DNA of 64,000 bases from Bosea sp. OAE506 (GCF_040546595.1 NZ_JBEPOB010000001.1:4899001-4963000); one strand, 5' to 3'; positions 45,752 through 56,099 are shown, numbered from the stretch's first letter. Made by a program: numbers and translations. Notes: generated from the sequence alone by a model not told the origin.

Positions 45752-46606
45752 TTACTCGGCGGCTTCCGCGAAGTTCTCGCGCAGGGGGCTTGCCGGGTAG
45801 ACGCCGAGGATCTTCACCTCCTTCGAGAAGAAGGCGAGTTCGTCGAGCGCGCGGCGCAGGCCCGGATCGTCCGGGTGTCCCTCGACATCGGCATAGAACA
45901 TCGTCGCCGAGAACTGGCCGTCGACCATGTAGCTCTCGAGCTTGGTCATGTTGATGCCGTTGGTGGCGAAGCCGCCCATCGCCTTGTAGAGCGCGGCCGG
46001 CAGGTTACGGACCTGGAAGATCAGCGTCGTCACCGTCTCCGCGGCGCCCTGGCGGGTGAACTCCGGGTATTTCGAGAGAATGACGAAACGCGTGGTATTG
46101 TGCTTCTCGTCCTCGATGTCCTCCATCAGGATCTCGAGGCCGTAGACTTCGGCCGCGATGCGCGGCGCGATCGCGGCGCGGGTGATGTCGGCCGCTTCCG
46201 CCACCTGCCGGGCCGAGCCGGCGGTGTCGGCCGCGACCTCGGCCTTGAGGCCGAGCTTGCGGATGATCTTGCGGCACTGGCCGAGCGCATGGATGTGGCT
46301 CTGCACCTTCGTCAACGTCGCCAGGGTCGCGCCCTTCACCGCCATCAGATGGAAGCGGATCGGCAGGAAATGCTCGCCGATGATGTGCAGCCCCGAGCGC
46401 GGCAGCAGGTGATGGATGTCCGCGACACGGCCGGCGATCGAATTCTCGATCGGAATCATGCCGTAGCGGGCGGTGCCGTCAGAGACCGCCGCGAGCGCAT
46501 CCTCGAAGGTGGCGCAGGGCAGAAGCTCGCAATCGGGAAAGACCTGCAGGGCCGCCTGGGAGGAGAAGGCGCCGGGTTCGCCCTGGTAGGAAACGATGAT
46601 GGTCAT
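45752..46606 (-). CDS. pheA: Prephenate dehydratase
   Basis: A protein of 284 aa converting prephenate to phenylpyruvate for phenylalanine synthesis. The dehydratase domain (about 1-180) has YQGEPGAFSSQAAL, PIENSIAGRVADIHHLL and the catalytic Thr-Arg-Phe in KHNTTRFVIL. The ACT domain (about 198-275) reads NLPAALYKAMGGFATNGINM followed by TKLESYMV, where the conserved ESR is ESY, so the Phe-binding site differs slightly from E. coli. It is monofunctional; chorismate mutase is separate at 2656. It lies 18 nt after kdsB, and the VOC gene follows. Confidence 0.96.
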   Translation of the reverse strand: MTIIVSYQGEPGAFSSQAALQVFPDCELLPCATFEDALAAVSDGTARYGMIPIENSIAGRVADIHHLLPRSGLHIIGEHFLPIRFHLMAVKGATLATLTKVQSHIHALGQCRKIIRKLGLKAEVAADTAGSARQVAEAADITRAAIAPRIAAEVYGLEILMEDIEDEKHNTTRFVILSKYPEFTRQGAAETVTTLIFQVRNLPAALYKAMGGFATNGINMTKLESYMVDGQFSATMFYADVEGHPDDPGLRRALDELAFFSKEVKILGVYPASPLRENFAEAAE

Positions 46607-46624
46607 GAATGCGGCTCTCGGACT

Positions 46625-47362
46625 TCAGGCGCTGGTCTTCAGGACCGCGCGGGCGCGGTCGAGGTCGGGGGGCGTGTCGACGCCGCGGGGGACGTGGTCG
46701 ATGATCATGGCGTCGATGCGCATGCCGTCTTCCAGCGCGCGCAGTTGCTCGAGGCTCTCGCGCTTCTCGAGCGTCGATTGCGGAAGGCTGACGAAACGGT
46801 CGAGCGCGCGGCGGCGATAGGCGTAGATGCCGACATGGTGGTAGAGCGGCCCCTCGCCATAGGGGGCCGTGGCACGGGTGAAATAGAGCGCCCGCAGCCG
46901 GCCCGGCGCCACGGGGCTGCCGACCATCTTGACGACGCTCGGCGCGGTCTTCTCCTCGTCATCGGTGATGAGCCCCACCAGCGTGGCGATCTGCACCGCC
47001 GGATCGGCCAGCGGCGTGATCGCGGCCGCAATGGCGACCGGCTCCAGCGTCGGGAAGTCGCCCTGTACGTTGACGATAACGTCGTGGAGGCCGTTAGGAT
47101 CCAGGATATCGGCCGCCTCCTTGATCCGGTCGGAGCCCGACGGGTGATCGACGCTGGTCATCACCGCGACGCCGCCGACGGCCTCGACGGCGGCGAGGAT
47201 CTCGGTCGAGTCGGTCGCGACCGCGACGGGGCCGATGCCCGCCGCGACGGCGCGGCGCCAGACGCGGACGATCATCGGCTCACCATGGATATCGGCCAGC
47301 GGCTTGCCGGGAAGGCGCGTCGCTCTCAGGCGGGCAGGGATCAGGATCAGCGGGTCCGACAT
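46625..47362 (-). CDS. kdsB: 3-deoxy-manno-octulosonate cytidylyltransferase
   Basis: A protein of 245 aa that activates KDO as CMP-KDO for the lipopolysaccharide inner core; cytosolic. The nucleotide-binding start [43 protein letters not shown] and [12 protein letters not shown] are the KdsB motifs (the usual GD[EF]P appears as GDFP). [13 protein letters not shown] is also typical. ATG at 47362 gives [11 protein letters not shown]. First gene of a leftward operon with pheA and the VOC gene, divergent from cytochrome c. Confidence 0.95.
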   Translation of the reverse strand: MSDPLILIPARLRATRLPGKPLADIHGEPMIVRVWRRAVAAGIGPVAVATDSTEILAAVEAVGGVAVMTSVDHPSGSDRIKEAADILDPNGLHDVIVNVQGDFPTLEPVAIAAAITPLADPAVQIATLVGLITDDEEKTAPSVVKMVGSPVAPGRLRALYFTRATAPYGEGPLYHHVGIYAYRRRALDRFVSLPQSTLEKRESLEQLRALEDGMRIDAMIIDHVPRGVDTPPDLDRARAVLKTSA

Positions 47363-47437
47363 GATGGCTGGCAGGGCTCGGTGGCGGCGGCGCGCAGGCG
47401 CGGCACGAGGCGTCAAAAGGTCTCAAAGCGGAGCGTG

Positions 47438-47465
47438 CTTATACGAGTTGCAATGAGGCGCGCAA
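47438..47465 (-). promoter_or_regulatory. Probable promoter of kdsB-pheA
   Basis: On the minus strand TTGCGC (47465-47460) and TATAAG (47443-47438) are separated by 16 nt, about 75 nt ahead of the kdsB ATG. The -10 is a 4 of 6 match and the -35 is a 4 of 6 match with the core TTG. Pattern-based only. Confidence 0.4.
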
Positions 47466-47564
47466 AGCGGTTAAGCAACGCGCGGGTGTCGGCCCTTTCC
47501 GGGTCCGCACAACGCTGTCTTGCTTCCTGTGCCGGGCGCACGGGCGGCCGAGGGTTCGGATACG

Positions 47565-48104
47565 ATGGATATCGAAACCAACAAGATCGCCGGTGCCGTT
47601 CTCGCGACGCTGCTGGTGGTGATGGGCCTCAACATGACGGCCGGCATCGTGTTCGCGCCGAAGAAGCCCGCCGTGCCGGGCTTCGACCTGCCGAGCGACG
47701 AGCCGGTGGCCGCCGCTGCCGCCCCGGCCGCTGCAGCCGACGAGCCGATCGCGGTCCGCCTCGCCAAGGCCGATGTGGCGCGCGGCGAAAAGGCCGTCGG
47801 CGCCTGCAAGGCCTGCCACACCTTCGAGAAGGGCGGCGCCAACAAGATCGGCCCGCATCTCTATGACGTCTATGCCCGCAACAAGGGCTCGGTCGACGGC
47901 TTCGCCTATTCTGCGGCGATGAAGGGCAAGTCGAGCGAGAAGTGGGAGGCCGATCAGCTCGACGGCTTCCTGAAGAACCCGAAGGCCTATCTGCCCGGCA
48001 CGATCATGGCCTATGCCGGTGTCGGCCGCCCCGATACCCGCGCCGACATGGTTGCCTATCTCAACTCGCTCGCCGACGCGCCCAAGCCGCTGCCCAAGCC
48101 CTGA
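47565..48104 (+). CDS. cycM: Membrane-anchored c-type cytochrome (CycM-like)
   Basis: A protein of 179 aa. An uncleaved N-terminal membrane anchor (GAVLATLLVVMGLNMTAGIVF) is followed by an Ala/Pro-rich linker. One class I cytochrome c domain faces the periplasm: haem site CKACHTF, KIGPHLYDVYARNKG, and the Met ligand region PGTIMAYAGVGRPD. It resembles the CycM/cytochrome c552 proteins that carry electrons from bc1 to aa3 oxidase in Bradyrhizobium. The divergent arrangement with kdsB-pheA is common in the order. ATG at 47565. A strong terminator follows at 48136. Confidence 0.92.
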   Translation: MDIETNKIAGAVLATLLVVMGLNMTAGIVFAPKKPAVPGFDLPSDEPVAAAAAPAAAADEPIAVRLAKADVARGEKAVGACKACHTFEKGGANKIGPHLYDVYARNKGSVDGFAYSAAMKGKSSEKWEADQLDGFLKNPKAYLPGTIMAYAGVGRPDTRADMVAYLNSLADAPKPLPKP

Positions 48105-48135
48105 GCGACAGCGCACCGACGGTCACGCTTCTTTG

Positions 48136-48164
48136 AAGCCGGGCGCACCGCCCGGCTTTTTCTT
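48136..48164 (+). terminator. Rho-independent terminator of cycM
   Basis: AAGCCGGGC-GCACC-GCCCGGCTT, a 9-bp perfect stem, continues into TTTCTTT on the plus strand, 31 nt past the cycM stop. It is the clearest intrinsic terminator in the window. Confidence 0.88.
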
Positions 48165-48296
48165 TGCCGGCCCGGCGCTTGCGCCGGTCACGGTGTTGCC
48201 GCCACGATGATGTGCGATGTTGCGCCTGCCGACAGGGCGGGCCAGATGAAACCGGGCGATTCGGACGCCCCGCCATCGACGAGGAGACGCGACACG

Positions 48297-50166
48297 ATGA
48301 CGATCCGCATGACGCGCCGGCGGGTTCTGGAAGGGGCTGCTCTCCTCGCGGGCGGCGCGGTGCTGCCGGGCCTGGGAGGACGCGCGATCGCGCAAGGCGT
48401 CGAGACGCATGGTCTCTCGACCTTCGGCGAACTCGGACTCCCCGCCGATTTTCCGCATTTTCCCTACGTGAACCCCAAGGCGCCGAAGGGCGGCACGCTC
48501 ACCGTCCAGATCAAGCGCGCCAGCGGCAACCAGAGCTTCGACACCTTCAACACGCTCAACACCTTCGTGCTGCAGGGCGACGGCGCGGCCGGCATGGATT
48601 CCTGCTTCGACAGCCTGATGTCGGGCTCGGGCGACGAGCCAGGCACGCTCTATGGCCTGCTGGCCAAGAGCGTCGCGGTTTCGGCGGACAGGCTGACCTA
48701 CCGGTTCCGGCTGCGGCCGGAGGCCCGCTTCCATGACGGCAGCCGCGTCAGCGCCCGCGACGTCGCCTTCAGCATGAACCTGCTGAAGAGCAAGGGGCAC
48801 CCCTCCTACCGTCTGATGCTGAACGAGCTCGCCTCCGCCACAGCCGAGAGCGACGACATCTTCGTCGCCCAGCTGACGCCCAAGCGCAGCCGCGATCTGC
48901 ACCTGATCGTCGCCGGGCTGCCGGTCTTCTCGGAGAAATACTGGTCGACCCGCAATTTCGAGGCCTCGACGCTGGAGGCGCCGCTCGGCTCGGGCCCCTA
49001 CAAGGTCGGACGCTTCGAACAGGGCCGCTTCATCGAGTTCGAGCGCGTGGCGGACTACTGGGGGCGCGACCTGCCGGTGAATATCGGCGTCAACAATTTC
49101 GACCGGGTGCGCTGGGAGTACTTCCGCGACCGGCAGGTGGCGTTCGAGGCCTTCAAGAGCGGCGTCATCACCTTCCAGGAGGAGTTCACCTCCCGCATCT
49201 GGGCGACGGGCTACGACTTCCCTGCCCTGCATGAGGGCAAGGTCAAGAAGGAGAGCCTGCCGAAGACCGACCCGACGGGCTCGCAGGGCTGGATCTTCAA
49301 CCTGCGCCGCGAGAAATTCGCCGATCCGCGCATCCGCGAGGCGCTCGGGCTGTGCTTCGATTTCGAATGGACGAACAAGAACATCATGTTCTCGTCCTTC
49401 GCCCGGATGACCTCCTATTTCGAGAACTCGGATTCGAAGGCAGCCGGCCTGCCTTCGCCCGCGGAACTCAAGCTGCTCGAGCCCTTCCGCGGCAATGGTT
49501 CCCGACGAGGTCTTCGGCGAGCCCTTCCTGCCGCCGGTCTCGGACGGCTCCGGCAGCGACCGCGCCCTGCTGCGCCGCGCCGACGAGATGTTCCGTGCCG
49601 CCGGCTGCAAGCGCGACGGCAATGTGCTGAAGCTGCCGAACGGCCAGCCCTTCGAGATCGAGTTCCTCGATTCGCAGGGCGCGCTGCAGCCCCATACCCA
49701 GCCCTTCCAGGCCAATCTGAAGCGGCTCGGCATCACCGCGACCTCGCGGATCGTCGATGGCGCGCAATATCAGCGCCGCCTCGACGAGTTCGATTTCGAC
49801 ATCATCAGCCGGGCGCTCGGCGGCAGCGCCATTCCCAGCGACAGCCTGCGCATCGTCTATGGCTCGGAGGCCGCGAAGACGCGCGGCTCGCGCAATGTCG
49901 GCGGCGTCAGCCACCCGGCCATCGACGCGATGATCGAGGCGGTCGGCCAGGCCGACAGCTATGCCGAGGTCGTCGTCGCGGCCAAATGCCTCGACCGCAT
50001 CCTGCGCGCCGGCCGCTACTGGATCCCGATGTGGTGGAATCCCACCGAGTGGCTAGCCTATTGGGACATGTTCGACCGCCCGCAGACCAAGCCGAAATTC
50101 GGCTCGGGCGCGCCGGGAATCTGGTGGTACGACGCCGACAAGGCGAAGCGGATCGGGAAGGCTTAA
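48297..50166 (+). pseudogene. yejA: Peptide ABC transporter solute-binding protein (YejA-like), frameshifted
   Basis: A family 5 extracellular binding protein for oligopeptides. The N-terminus MTIRMTRRRVLEGAALLAGG has the twin-arginine pattern, so Tat export is likely. The frame runs to LLEPFRGN near 49495, then family similarity continues in another frame from VPDEVFGEPFLPPVSDG to the stop at 50166. One extra base around 49496 (AATGGTTCC where AAGGTTCC would keep frame) accounts for the break. Repaired, the protein is about 622 aa, normal for YejA. GAGGAG lies 10 nt ahead of the ATG at 48297. It starts the yejABEF-type operon. It may be a sequencing error or a genuine lesion in the importer. 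Confidence 0.88.
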
Positions 50167-50172
50167 GCCGGC

Positions 50173-51270
50173 ATGCTGAGCTATATTGCGCGCCGCATCG
50201 CCCTGATGGTGCCGACCCTGTTCGGCATCCTGCTGATCTCCTTCGTGATCGTGCAGTTCGCTCCGGGCGGGCCGGTGGAACGGGTCATCTCGCAGCTGCA
50301 GAACCCCAATAGCGGCGGCGCGGCCGATCGCGTCGGTGGTGGCTCAGGCGGCGATGCCGGCGCGCAGGCAGCCGGCGACGCCGGCTCCGCCTATCGCGGC
50401 GCACAGGGCCTCGACCCGGCCTTCATCAAGGAGCTCGAGAAACAGTTCGGCTTCGACAAGCCGGCGCATGAGCGCTTCCTGAAGATGCTCGGCGACTATG
50501 TGCGGTTCGATTTCGGCCGCAGCTATTTCCGTGACGCGCCGGTGTTGCAGTTGATCAAGGAGAAGCTGCCGGTCTCTATCTCGCTCGGGCTGTGGATGAC
50601 GCTGCTGTCGTATGCGATCTCGATCCCGCTCGGCATCCGCAAGGCGGTGAAGGACGGGTCGCGCTTCGACACCTGGACGAGCGCTGTCGTCATCGTCGGC
50701 TATGCGATCCCGGGCTTTCTCTTCGCGATCCTGCTGATCGTGCTCTTCGCGGGCGGCTCGTTCTGGCAGATCTTCCCGCTGCGCGGGCTCACCTCCGACA
50801 ATTTCGCGCAGCTCAGCCTGACGGGCAAAATCCTCGATTATCTCTGGCACATCGCCCTGCCGGTGACGGCAATGGCGCTCGGCGCCTTCGCGACCTCGAC
50901 GCTTTTGACCAAGAACTCCTTCCTCGACGAGATCCGCAAGCAATACGTCCTGACCGCGCGGATGAAGGGACTGTCCGAGCGTGGCGTGCTCTACGGACAT
51001 GTCTTCCGCAATGCGATGCTGATCGTGATCGCAGGCTTTCCCGGCGCCTTCGTCGGCGCCCTCTTCGCCGGCTCGCTGCTGATCGAGACGATCTTCTCCC
51101 TCGACGGGCTGGGGCTTCTCTCCTTCGAGGCGATCGTCAACCGCGACTATCCGGTCGTCTTCGCCAATCTCTACATCTTCTCGCTGATCGGCCTGTTCGT
51201 GCACCTCATCACCGACCTCACCTATACCTGGGTCGATCCCCGCATCGATTTCGAGACGCGGGAGACCTGA
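50173..51270 (+). CDS. yejB: Microcin C/peptide ABC transporter permease YejB
   Basis: An inner-membrane permease of 365 aa. It starts [20 protein letters not shown], the usual first helix of DppB/YejB. After helix 1 it has a Gly/Ala-rich periplasmic insertion (about 40-80) seen in YejB proteins. About six helices are visible. The ATPase-contact EAA-type loop is [24 protein letters not shown]. The C-terminal [13 protein letters not shown] is typical. It pairs with YejE to import oligopeptides (in E. coli also microcin C). It starts 6 nt after the binding-protein stop and ends 1 nt before yejE. Confidence 0.93.
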   Translation: MLSYIARRIALMVPTLFGILLISFVIVQFAPGGPVERVISQLQNPNSGGAADRVGGGSGGDAGAQAAGDAGSAYRGAQGLDPAFIKELEKQFGFDKPAHERFLKMLGDYVRFDFGRSYFRDAPVLQLIKEKLPVSISLGLWMTLLSYAISIPLGIRKAVKDGSRFDTWTSAVVIVGYAIPGFLFAILLIVLFAGGSFWQIFPLRGLTSDNFAQLSLTGKILDYLWHIALPVTAMALGAFATSTLLTKNSFLDEIRKQYVLTARMKGLSERGVLYGHVFRNAMLIVIAGFPGAFVGALFAGSLLIETIFSLDGLGLLSFEAIVNRDYPVVFANLYIFSLIGLFVHLITDLTYTWVDPRIDFETRET

Positions 51271-51271
51271 G

Positions 51272-52447
51272 ATGAGCGACACGCTGATCGCCCCGCCCCC
51301 CGCGACCCTGCGTGGCGAGGCGCCGCTGGCCCCGGCCGAAGCCGCCCAGGGCTGGCTCAAGCTCTCGCCGATCAACCGGCGCAGGCTCAACAACTTCAAG
51401 GCCAACCGGCGCGGCTGGTGGTCGCTCTGGATCTTCCTGACCCTGTTCGTGCTGTCGCTCTTCGCCGAGTTCCTCGCCAACGACCGGCCGCTCATCGTGC
51501 GCTACAAAGGCGAGTGGCTGTTTCCGGTCGCGGTGAACTATCCGGAAGAGAAGTTCGGCGGCTTCCTCGCCACGACGGACTATCGCGACCCCGTCATCGC
51601 CAAGGAGATCGGCGCCAACGGCTTTTCGGTCTGGCCGCCGATCCGCTACAGCTACCGCACGCACAACCTCGACCTGCCGGTCCCTGCGCCGGCGCCGCCG
51701 ACCTGGATGCTCAAGGACGAGCAGTGCAAGGGCATCGCGGAGCGGACCGGCGGGACAGGCTGCCGCGACATCGAGTGGAACTGGCTCGGCACCGACGACC
51801 AGGGCCGCGACGTCGTCGCCCGGCTGATCTACGGTTTCCGCATCTCGATCCTGTTCGGGCTGATCCTGTGTGGGATCTCCTCGGTCATCGGCATCACGGC
51901 CGGCGCGATCCAGGGCTATTTCGGTGGCTGGACCGACCTCATCTTCCAGCGCGTGATCGAGATCTGGACCTCGATCCCGGCGCTCTACCTGCTGATCATC
52001 GTGGCCGCGATCATCACGCCAAGCTTCTTCGTGCTGCTCGGCATCCTGCTCCTGTTCTCCTGGGTCGCACTGGTCGGCGTGGTCAGGGCCGAGTTCCTGA
52101 GGGCACGCAATTTCGAATATGTCCGCGCGGCGCGGGCGCTCGGGCTCTCCAACCGCGCCATCATGGTCAAGCATCTGCTGCCCAATGCGATGGTGGCGAC
52201 GCTGACCTTCCTGCCCTTCATCCTGAACGGCTCGATCACGACCCTGACCTCGCTCGACTTCCTCGGCTTCGGCCTGCCGCCCGGCTCGCCCTCGCTCGGA
52301 GAGCTCCTGGCGCAGGGCAAATCCAACCTGCAGGCCCCCTGGCTCGGCCTCTCGGGCTTCGTCGTGATCGCGCTGATGCTCTCGCTGCTGATCTTCATCG
52401 GCGAAGCGGTGCGGGATGCGTTCGACCCGCGGAAGACGTTTGCGTGA
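51272..52447 (+). CDS. yejE: Microcin C/peptide ABC transporter permease YejE
   Basis: An inner-membrane permease of 391 aa. The N-terminus contains LSPINRRRLNNFKANRRGWW, a YejE hallmark, before the first helix. A long periplasmic segment follows (about 75-175) with YSYRTHNLDLPVPAPAPPTW and WNWLGTDDQGRDVVARLIYG. Five further helices are seen, and the EAA-type loop is EYVRAARALGLSNRAIMVKHLLPNA. It partners YejB. Normally the ATPase gene yejF follows at once. Here a toxin-antitoxin pair of 762 nt lies between them. Confidence 0.93.
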   Translation: MSDTLIAPPPATLRGEAPLAPAEAAQGWLKLSPINRRRLNNFKANRRGWWSLWIFLTLFVLSLFAEFLANDRPLIVRYKGEWLFPVAVNYPEEKFGGFLATTDYRDPVIAKEIGANGFSVWPPIRYSYRTHNLDLPVPAPAPPTWMLKDEQCKGIAERTGGTGCRDIEWNWLGTDDQGRDVVARLIYGFRISILFGLILCGISSVIGITAGAIQGYFGGWTDLIFQRVIEIWTSIPALYLLIIVAAIITPSFFVLLGILLLFSWVALVGVVRAEFLRARNFEYVRAARALGLSNRAIMVKHLLPNAMVATLTFLPFILNGSITTLTSLDFLGFGLPPGSPSLGELLAQGKSNLQAPWLGLSGFVVIALMLSLLIFIGEAVRDAFDPRKTFA

Positions 52448-52483
52448 AGGCTGTGGTATGATGGTCGCCGTCAGGAGCGAGCG

Positions 52484-52720
52484 ATGAACAGGATCGTCAG
52501 GGAGCACTATCCGGTGGAGCGCCTGCCCGAGGATCTGCGGGCAGAACTTGGGCTTGCCCAGACGGCCCGGGTCGTTATCGAGACGGAAGACGCTCCATTG
52601 AGGCGCGCCGCGAGGGCGGCCGCCATTGCAGAACTGCTTGAGCATCGCAGTAAGTTGGCACCATCCGCCAATGATTCAGTGGAGCGCGTACGCAAGCTTC
52701 GCGATGAGTGGGATGGCTGA
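52484..52720 (+). CDS. Putative antitoxin of a VapBC-like pair
   Basis: A protein of 78 aa, acidic and helical, e.g. YPVERLPEDLRAELGLAQTA at the N-terminus and SVERVRKLRDEWDG at the end. The C-terminal RxxRDEWDG-type tail is common in antitoxins that pair with PIN toxins. I cannot name a DNA-binding fold with confidence. ATG at 52484 follows CAGGAGCGAGCG. It ends 8 nt before the PIN-domain gene, the usual antitoxin-toxin order. Codon use is less GC-biased than the flanking yej genes, suggesting acquisition by transfer. Confidence 0.72.
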   Translation: MNRIVREHYPVERLPEDLRAELGLAQTARVVIETEDAPLRRAARAAAIAELLEHRSKLAPSANDSVERVRKLRDEWDG

Positions 52721-52728
52721 CAGCAGCG

Positions 52729-53245
52729 ATGGGGCTCATCTATCTCGACGCATGCGCGCTTATCGATGCGAGAGAAAAGTCCACGCCAGAAAGCCAAGCT
52801 TTGGTCAACCTGATCGCGCAGGCATCCGGCGCTGACACCCCGTTCATTACAAGCGACCTATCCCTTGTTGAGGTCCTTGCCAAACCAATCCAAGGTCTGA
52901 TGGACCAAACTCCAGAACGAGAGAATCCGACAAAACGTGCGGATCATGACTGGTACTTGGGCAACCTGATACCCGATGGCTTGCTTTTCCGAACGAGGCC
53001 CTTGCACCGGGACATCCTGCTTCAAGCTGCCATTATGCGCGCGCGAAACCCATCTCTGAAAAACGCCCGACGCCATTCATGCTGCGACGGCCTATCACTT
53101 CGGCTGCACGCATTTTGTGACGGGAGATACCAGATTGATGAGAAGCATCGAACGCGATGACGCTTGGCTCCACTCCCCCCGCAGATTCAGTTTTGTCCAG
53201 TTGACGGTTGCGGCCCTCGACACATTGAGAACCGAGCTCAGTTAG
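52729..53245 (+). pseudogene. PIN-domain toxin (VapC-like), frameshifted
   Basis: A PIN ribonuclease. MGLIYLDACALIDAREKS carries the first acidic residue (D7) and SDLSLVEVLAKP the Glu. The frame then breaks at LKN; in another frame the sequence continues PDAIHAATAYHFGCTHFVTG and DTRLMRS, supplying the last two Asp residues. One extra A in the AAAAA run at 53059-53063 explains this (CTG AAA ACG CCC GAC restores the frame). The repaired protein is 171 aa and stops at 53245. Unrepaired, it stops at 53160 without the active-site Asps and would be inactive. The end shares one base with the yejF GTG start. Confidence 0.78.
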
Positions 53246-54876
53246 TGACCCCCTCCCCCCTCCTCTCCGTCCAGGATCTCTCCGTCGCCTTCCGCCAGGG
53301 GGGGCGCGAGACGCTCGCAGTCGACCGGGTGTCCTTCGATCTCGCCAAGGGCGAGACGCTCGCGATTGTCGGCGAGTCCGGCTCGGGCAAGTCGGTCTCG
53401 GCGCTGTCGATCCTGAAACTGCTGAACTATCCGGCAGCGCACCACCCCTCGGGGAGGGTGATGTTCGATGGCCAGGACCTCATCGCCGCCGACGAGGACG
53501 CGATGCGCAAGGTGCGCGGCAACGACATCACCATGGTGTTCCAGGAGCCGATGACCTCGCTCAACCCGCTGCACACGATCCAGCGGCAGATCGGCGAGAT
53601 CCTCGAGCTTCACAAGGGTCTGCGCGGCGACGCCGCGCGGGCCCGCACACTCGAACTGCTGGAACTGGTCGGCATTCGCGACGCTGAAAGCCGGCTCGAT
53701 GCCTATCCGCACCAGCTTTCCGGCGGCCAGCGCCAGCGCGTGATGATCGCGATGGCCCTCGCCAATGAGCCTCACCTCCTGATCGCCGACGAGCCGACCA
53801 CGGCGCTCGACGTGACCGTGCAGGCGCAGATCCTGAAGCTGCTCAAGGATCTGCAGACGCGGCTGGGCATGGCGATGCTGTTCATCACCCATGATCTCGG
53901 CATCGTCCGCCGCATCGCCGACCGGGTCTGCGTGATGCTGAAGGGCCAGATCATCGAGCAGGGACCGGTGGCCGAGATCTTCGGCAACCCGCAGCACGCC
54001 TATACCAGGCGCCTGATCGCGGCCGAGCCGACCGGGTGCCCCGCCCCGGTCGCAGATGACGCGGCGACGCTGGTCGAGGCCGGGCCGATCAAGGTCTGGT
54101 TCCCGATCAAAAGCGGCTTCCTGCGCCGGACCACGGGTCACGTGAAGGCTGTCGACGGCATCTCGGTGAGCGTGCGCGAAGGCGAGACACTGGGCGTCGT
54201 CGGCGAATCCGGCTCGGGCAAGACGACGCTCGGCCTCGCCATCCTCAGGCTGATTTCATCGGAGGGGCCGATCCTGTTCCTGGGCGACCGGATCGACGGG
54301 CTTTCGGCTTCGCAGGTCCGGCCGAAGCGCAAGGATCTGCAGGTCGTCTTCCAGGATCCTTACGGATCGCTCTCGCCACGCATGTCGGTGGCCGAGATCG
54401 TGGCCGAGGGCCTGACCGTCCAGGCGAAGCAGCAGAGCTATGCGCAGCGCCGCGAGGTGGTGGCGCAGGCGCTGAGCGATGTCGGCCTCGATCCCTCGGC
54501 CATGGACCGCTACCCGCACGAGTTCTCGGGCGGGCAGCGCCAGCGCATCGCGATCGCCCGGGCGATGGCGCTCGATCCCAAGTTCGTCGTGCTGGACGAG
54601 CCGACCTCGGCGCTCGACATGTCGGTTCAGGTGCAGATCGTCGCGCTGCTGCGCGACCTGCAGGCGAGGCGCAAGCTGGGCTATCTCTTCATCAGCCACG
54701 ACCTCAAGGTCGTCCGGGCCATGGCCCACCGGGTGCTCGTGATGCAGAACGGCAAGGTCGTCGAAGAGGGGCCGGCCGAGGCGATCTTCTCGCGGCCGCG
54801 CGAGGCCTATACCCAGGCCCTGCTCGCCGCGGCGCTCAATCTCGAACCGGCCGGCGCCGCCGCGGTGAGGGATTGA
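53245..54876 (+). CDS. yejF: Peptide ABC transporter ATP-binding protein YejF (two ABC domains)
   Basis: A protein of 543 aa with duplicated ABC modules, membrane-associated; it powers the YejBE permease. Module 1 has Walker [13 protein letters not shown], signature [12 protein letters not shown] and Walker [13 protein letters not shown]. Module 2 has Walker [13 protein letters not shown], signature [12 protein letters not shown] and Walker [13 protein letters not shown]. The start is GTG at 53245 ([16 protein letters not shown]), overlapping the toxin stop by one base. The frame is open upstream only through toxin sequence. Expression may now depend on translation of the inserted toxin gene. 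deoB begins 2 nt after the stop. Confidence 0.93.
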   Translation: MTPSPLLSVQDLSVAFRQGGRETLAVDRVSFDLAKGETLAIVGESGSGKSVSALSILKLLNYPAAHHPSGRVMFDGQDLIAADEDAMRKVRGNDITMVFQEPMTSLNPLHTIQRQIGEILELHKGLRGDAARARTLELLELVGIRDAESRLDAYPHQLSGGQRQRVMIAMALANEPHLLIADEPTTALDVTVQAQILKLLKDLQTRLGMAMLFITHDLGIVRRIADRVCVMLKGQIIEQGPVAEIFGNPQHAYTRRLIAAEPTGCPAPVADDAATLVEAGPIKVWFPIKSGFLRRTTGHVKAVDGISVSVREGETLGVVGESGSGKTTLGLAILRLISSEGPILFLGDRIDGLSASQVRPKRKDLQVVFQDPYGSLSPRMSVAEIVAEGLTVQAKQQSYAQRREVVAQALSDVGLDPSAMDRYPHEFSGGQRQRIAIARAMALDPKFVVLDEPTSALDMSVQVQIVALLRDLQARRKLGYLFISHDLKVVRAMAHRVLVMQNGKVVEEGPAEAIFSRPREAYTQALLAAALNLEPAGAAAVRD

Positions 54877-54878
54877 GC

Positions 54879-56096
54879 ATGGCGCGCGCCATCCTGATCG
54901 TGCTCGATTCCGTCGGCTGCGGCGGGGCGGAGGATGCGGCTGCCTATGGCGATGCCGGCTCCGATACGCTCGGCCACATCGCCGCCGCCTGCGCAGCGGG
55001 AGCCGGTGACCGCGCCGGTCTTCGCAGCGGGCCGCTCGCCCTGCCCCATCTCGTGCGCCTGGGGCTCGCCCATGCCTGTGAGGCCTCGACCGGGATCGCT
55101 CTGGCGGGCGCAGCCAAGCCTACAAGGCCGGCGGGGCGCCATGGCTATGGCGTCGAGCGTAGCCAGGGCAAGGACACGCCCTCAGGCCATTGGGAGATCG
55201 CCGGCTGCCCCGTGCCCTTCGCCTGGGGCTACTTCACCGATCTGGAGAACTCCTTCCCCGGCGAGCTGGTAGCCGCGATCATTCGTGACGGCGGCCTGCC
55301 CGGCATCCTCGGCAATCGGCATGCCTCGGGCACGGCGATCATCGACGACCTCGCCGTGGAGCACATCGCGACCGGCAAGCCCATCTGCTACACCTCCGTC
55401 GATTCCGTGCTTCAGATCGCTGCGCATGAACAGCATTTCGGGCTGGAGCGGCTCTATGCCCTCTGTCGGACGGTGCGGGGACTGGTCGATCCGCTGCGGA
55501 TCGGACGCGTGATCGCGCGGCCCTTCGTCGGCAGCCCAGAGACGGGCTTCACCCGCACCGGCAATCGCAAGGACTTCGCCATTCCGCCGCCAGATGAAAC
55601 CATCCTGGACCGGCTCGCGGCGCAGGGACGGCCCGTCGTCACCGTCGGGAAGATCGGCGACATCTTCGCGCATCGCGCCACCGGACAGGAGATCAAGCCC
55701 TTCGGGAACGCCGCGATGTTTGAAGCCGCGCTGGCCGCCTGGTCGGACCTGCCGGACGGTGGATTCTGCTTCGTGAACCTCGTCGATTTCGACACCGAGT
55801 TCGGGCATCGTCGCGACGTGCCGGGCTATGCAGCAGCGCTCGAAGCCTTCGATGCGATGATTCCGCGGCTCGAAGCGGCGCTGCGCCCCGGCGATCTGGC
55901 TGTGCTGACGGCCGACCATGGCAACGACCCGACCTGGCCGGGCACCGACCACACGCGCGAGCATGTGCCGATCCTTGCCTTCGGTCCGGGCATCGCGCCC
56001 GAGCCGCTGGGCCGGCGTGAGAGCTTCGCTGACATTGCCGCGACCCTCGGCCACTGGCTCGGCCTCGGCCAGGTTGGCCCCGGCCGCGGCTGGTAG
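54879..56096 (+). CDS. deoB: Phosphopentomutase
   Basis: A protein of 405 aa, cytosolic. It interconverts ribose-1-phosphate and ribose-5-phosphate (and the deoxy forms) in nucleoside salvage. An alkaline-phosphatase-superfamily metal site is visible: Asp in [12 protein letters not shown], the phosphorylated Thr in [27 protein letters not shown], and [22 protein letters not shown] (written in part). ATG at 54879 follows GTGAGGGATTGAGC; an in-frame TTG at 54873 overlaps the yejF stop. It is probably transcribed with the yej operon, since only 2 nt separate it from yejF. It converges on the chemoreceptor gene 3 nt away. Confidence 0.95.
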   Translation: MARAILIVLDSVGCGGAEDAAAYGDAGSDTLGHIAAACAAGAGDRAGLRSGPLALPHLVRLGLAHACEASTGIALAGAAKPTRPAGRHGYGVERSQGKDTPSGHWEIAGCPVPFAWGYFTDLENSFPGELVAAIIRDGGLPGILGNRHASGTAIIDDLAVEHIATGKPICYTSVDSVLQIAAHEQHFGLERLYALCRTVRGLVDPLRIGRVIARPFVGSPETGFTRTGNRKDFAIPPPDETILDRLAAQGRPVVTVGKIGDIFAHRATGQEIKPFGNAAMFEAALAAWSDLPDGGFCFVNLVDFDTEFGHRRDVPGYAAALEAFDAMIPRLEAALRPGDLAVLTADHGNDPTWPGTDHTREHVPILAFGPGIAPEPLGRRESFADIAATLGHWLGLGQVGPGRGW

Positions 56097-56099
56097 GGC

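Noticed and set aside
52729..53160. Reading the PIN gene as an intact 143-aa toxin ending at 53160
   Set aside because: The last 30 residues in that frame lose the PIN C-terminal motif, which is present in the neighbouring frame (PDAIHAATA...VTGD).
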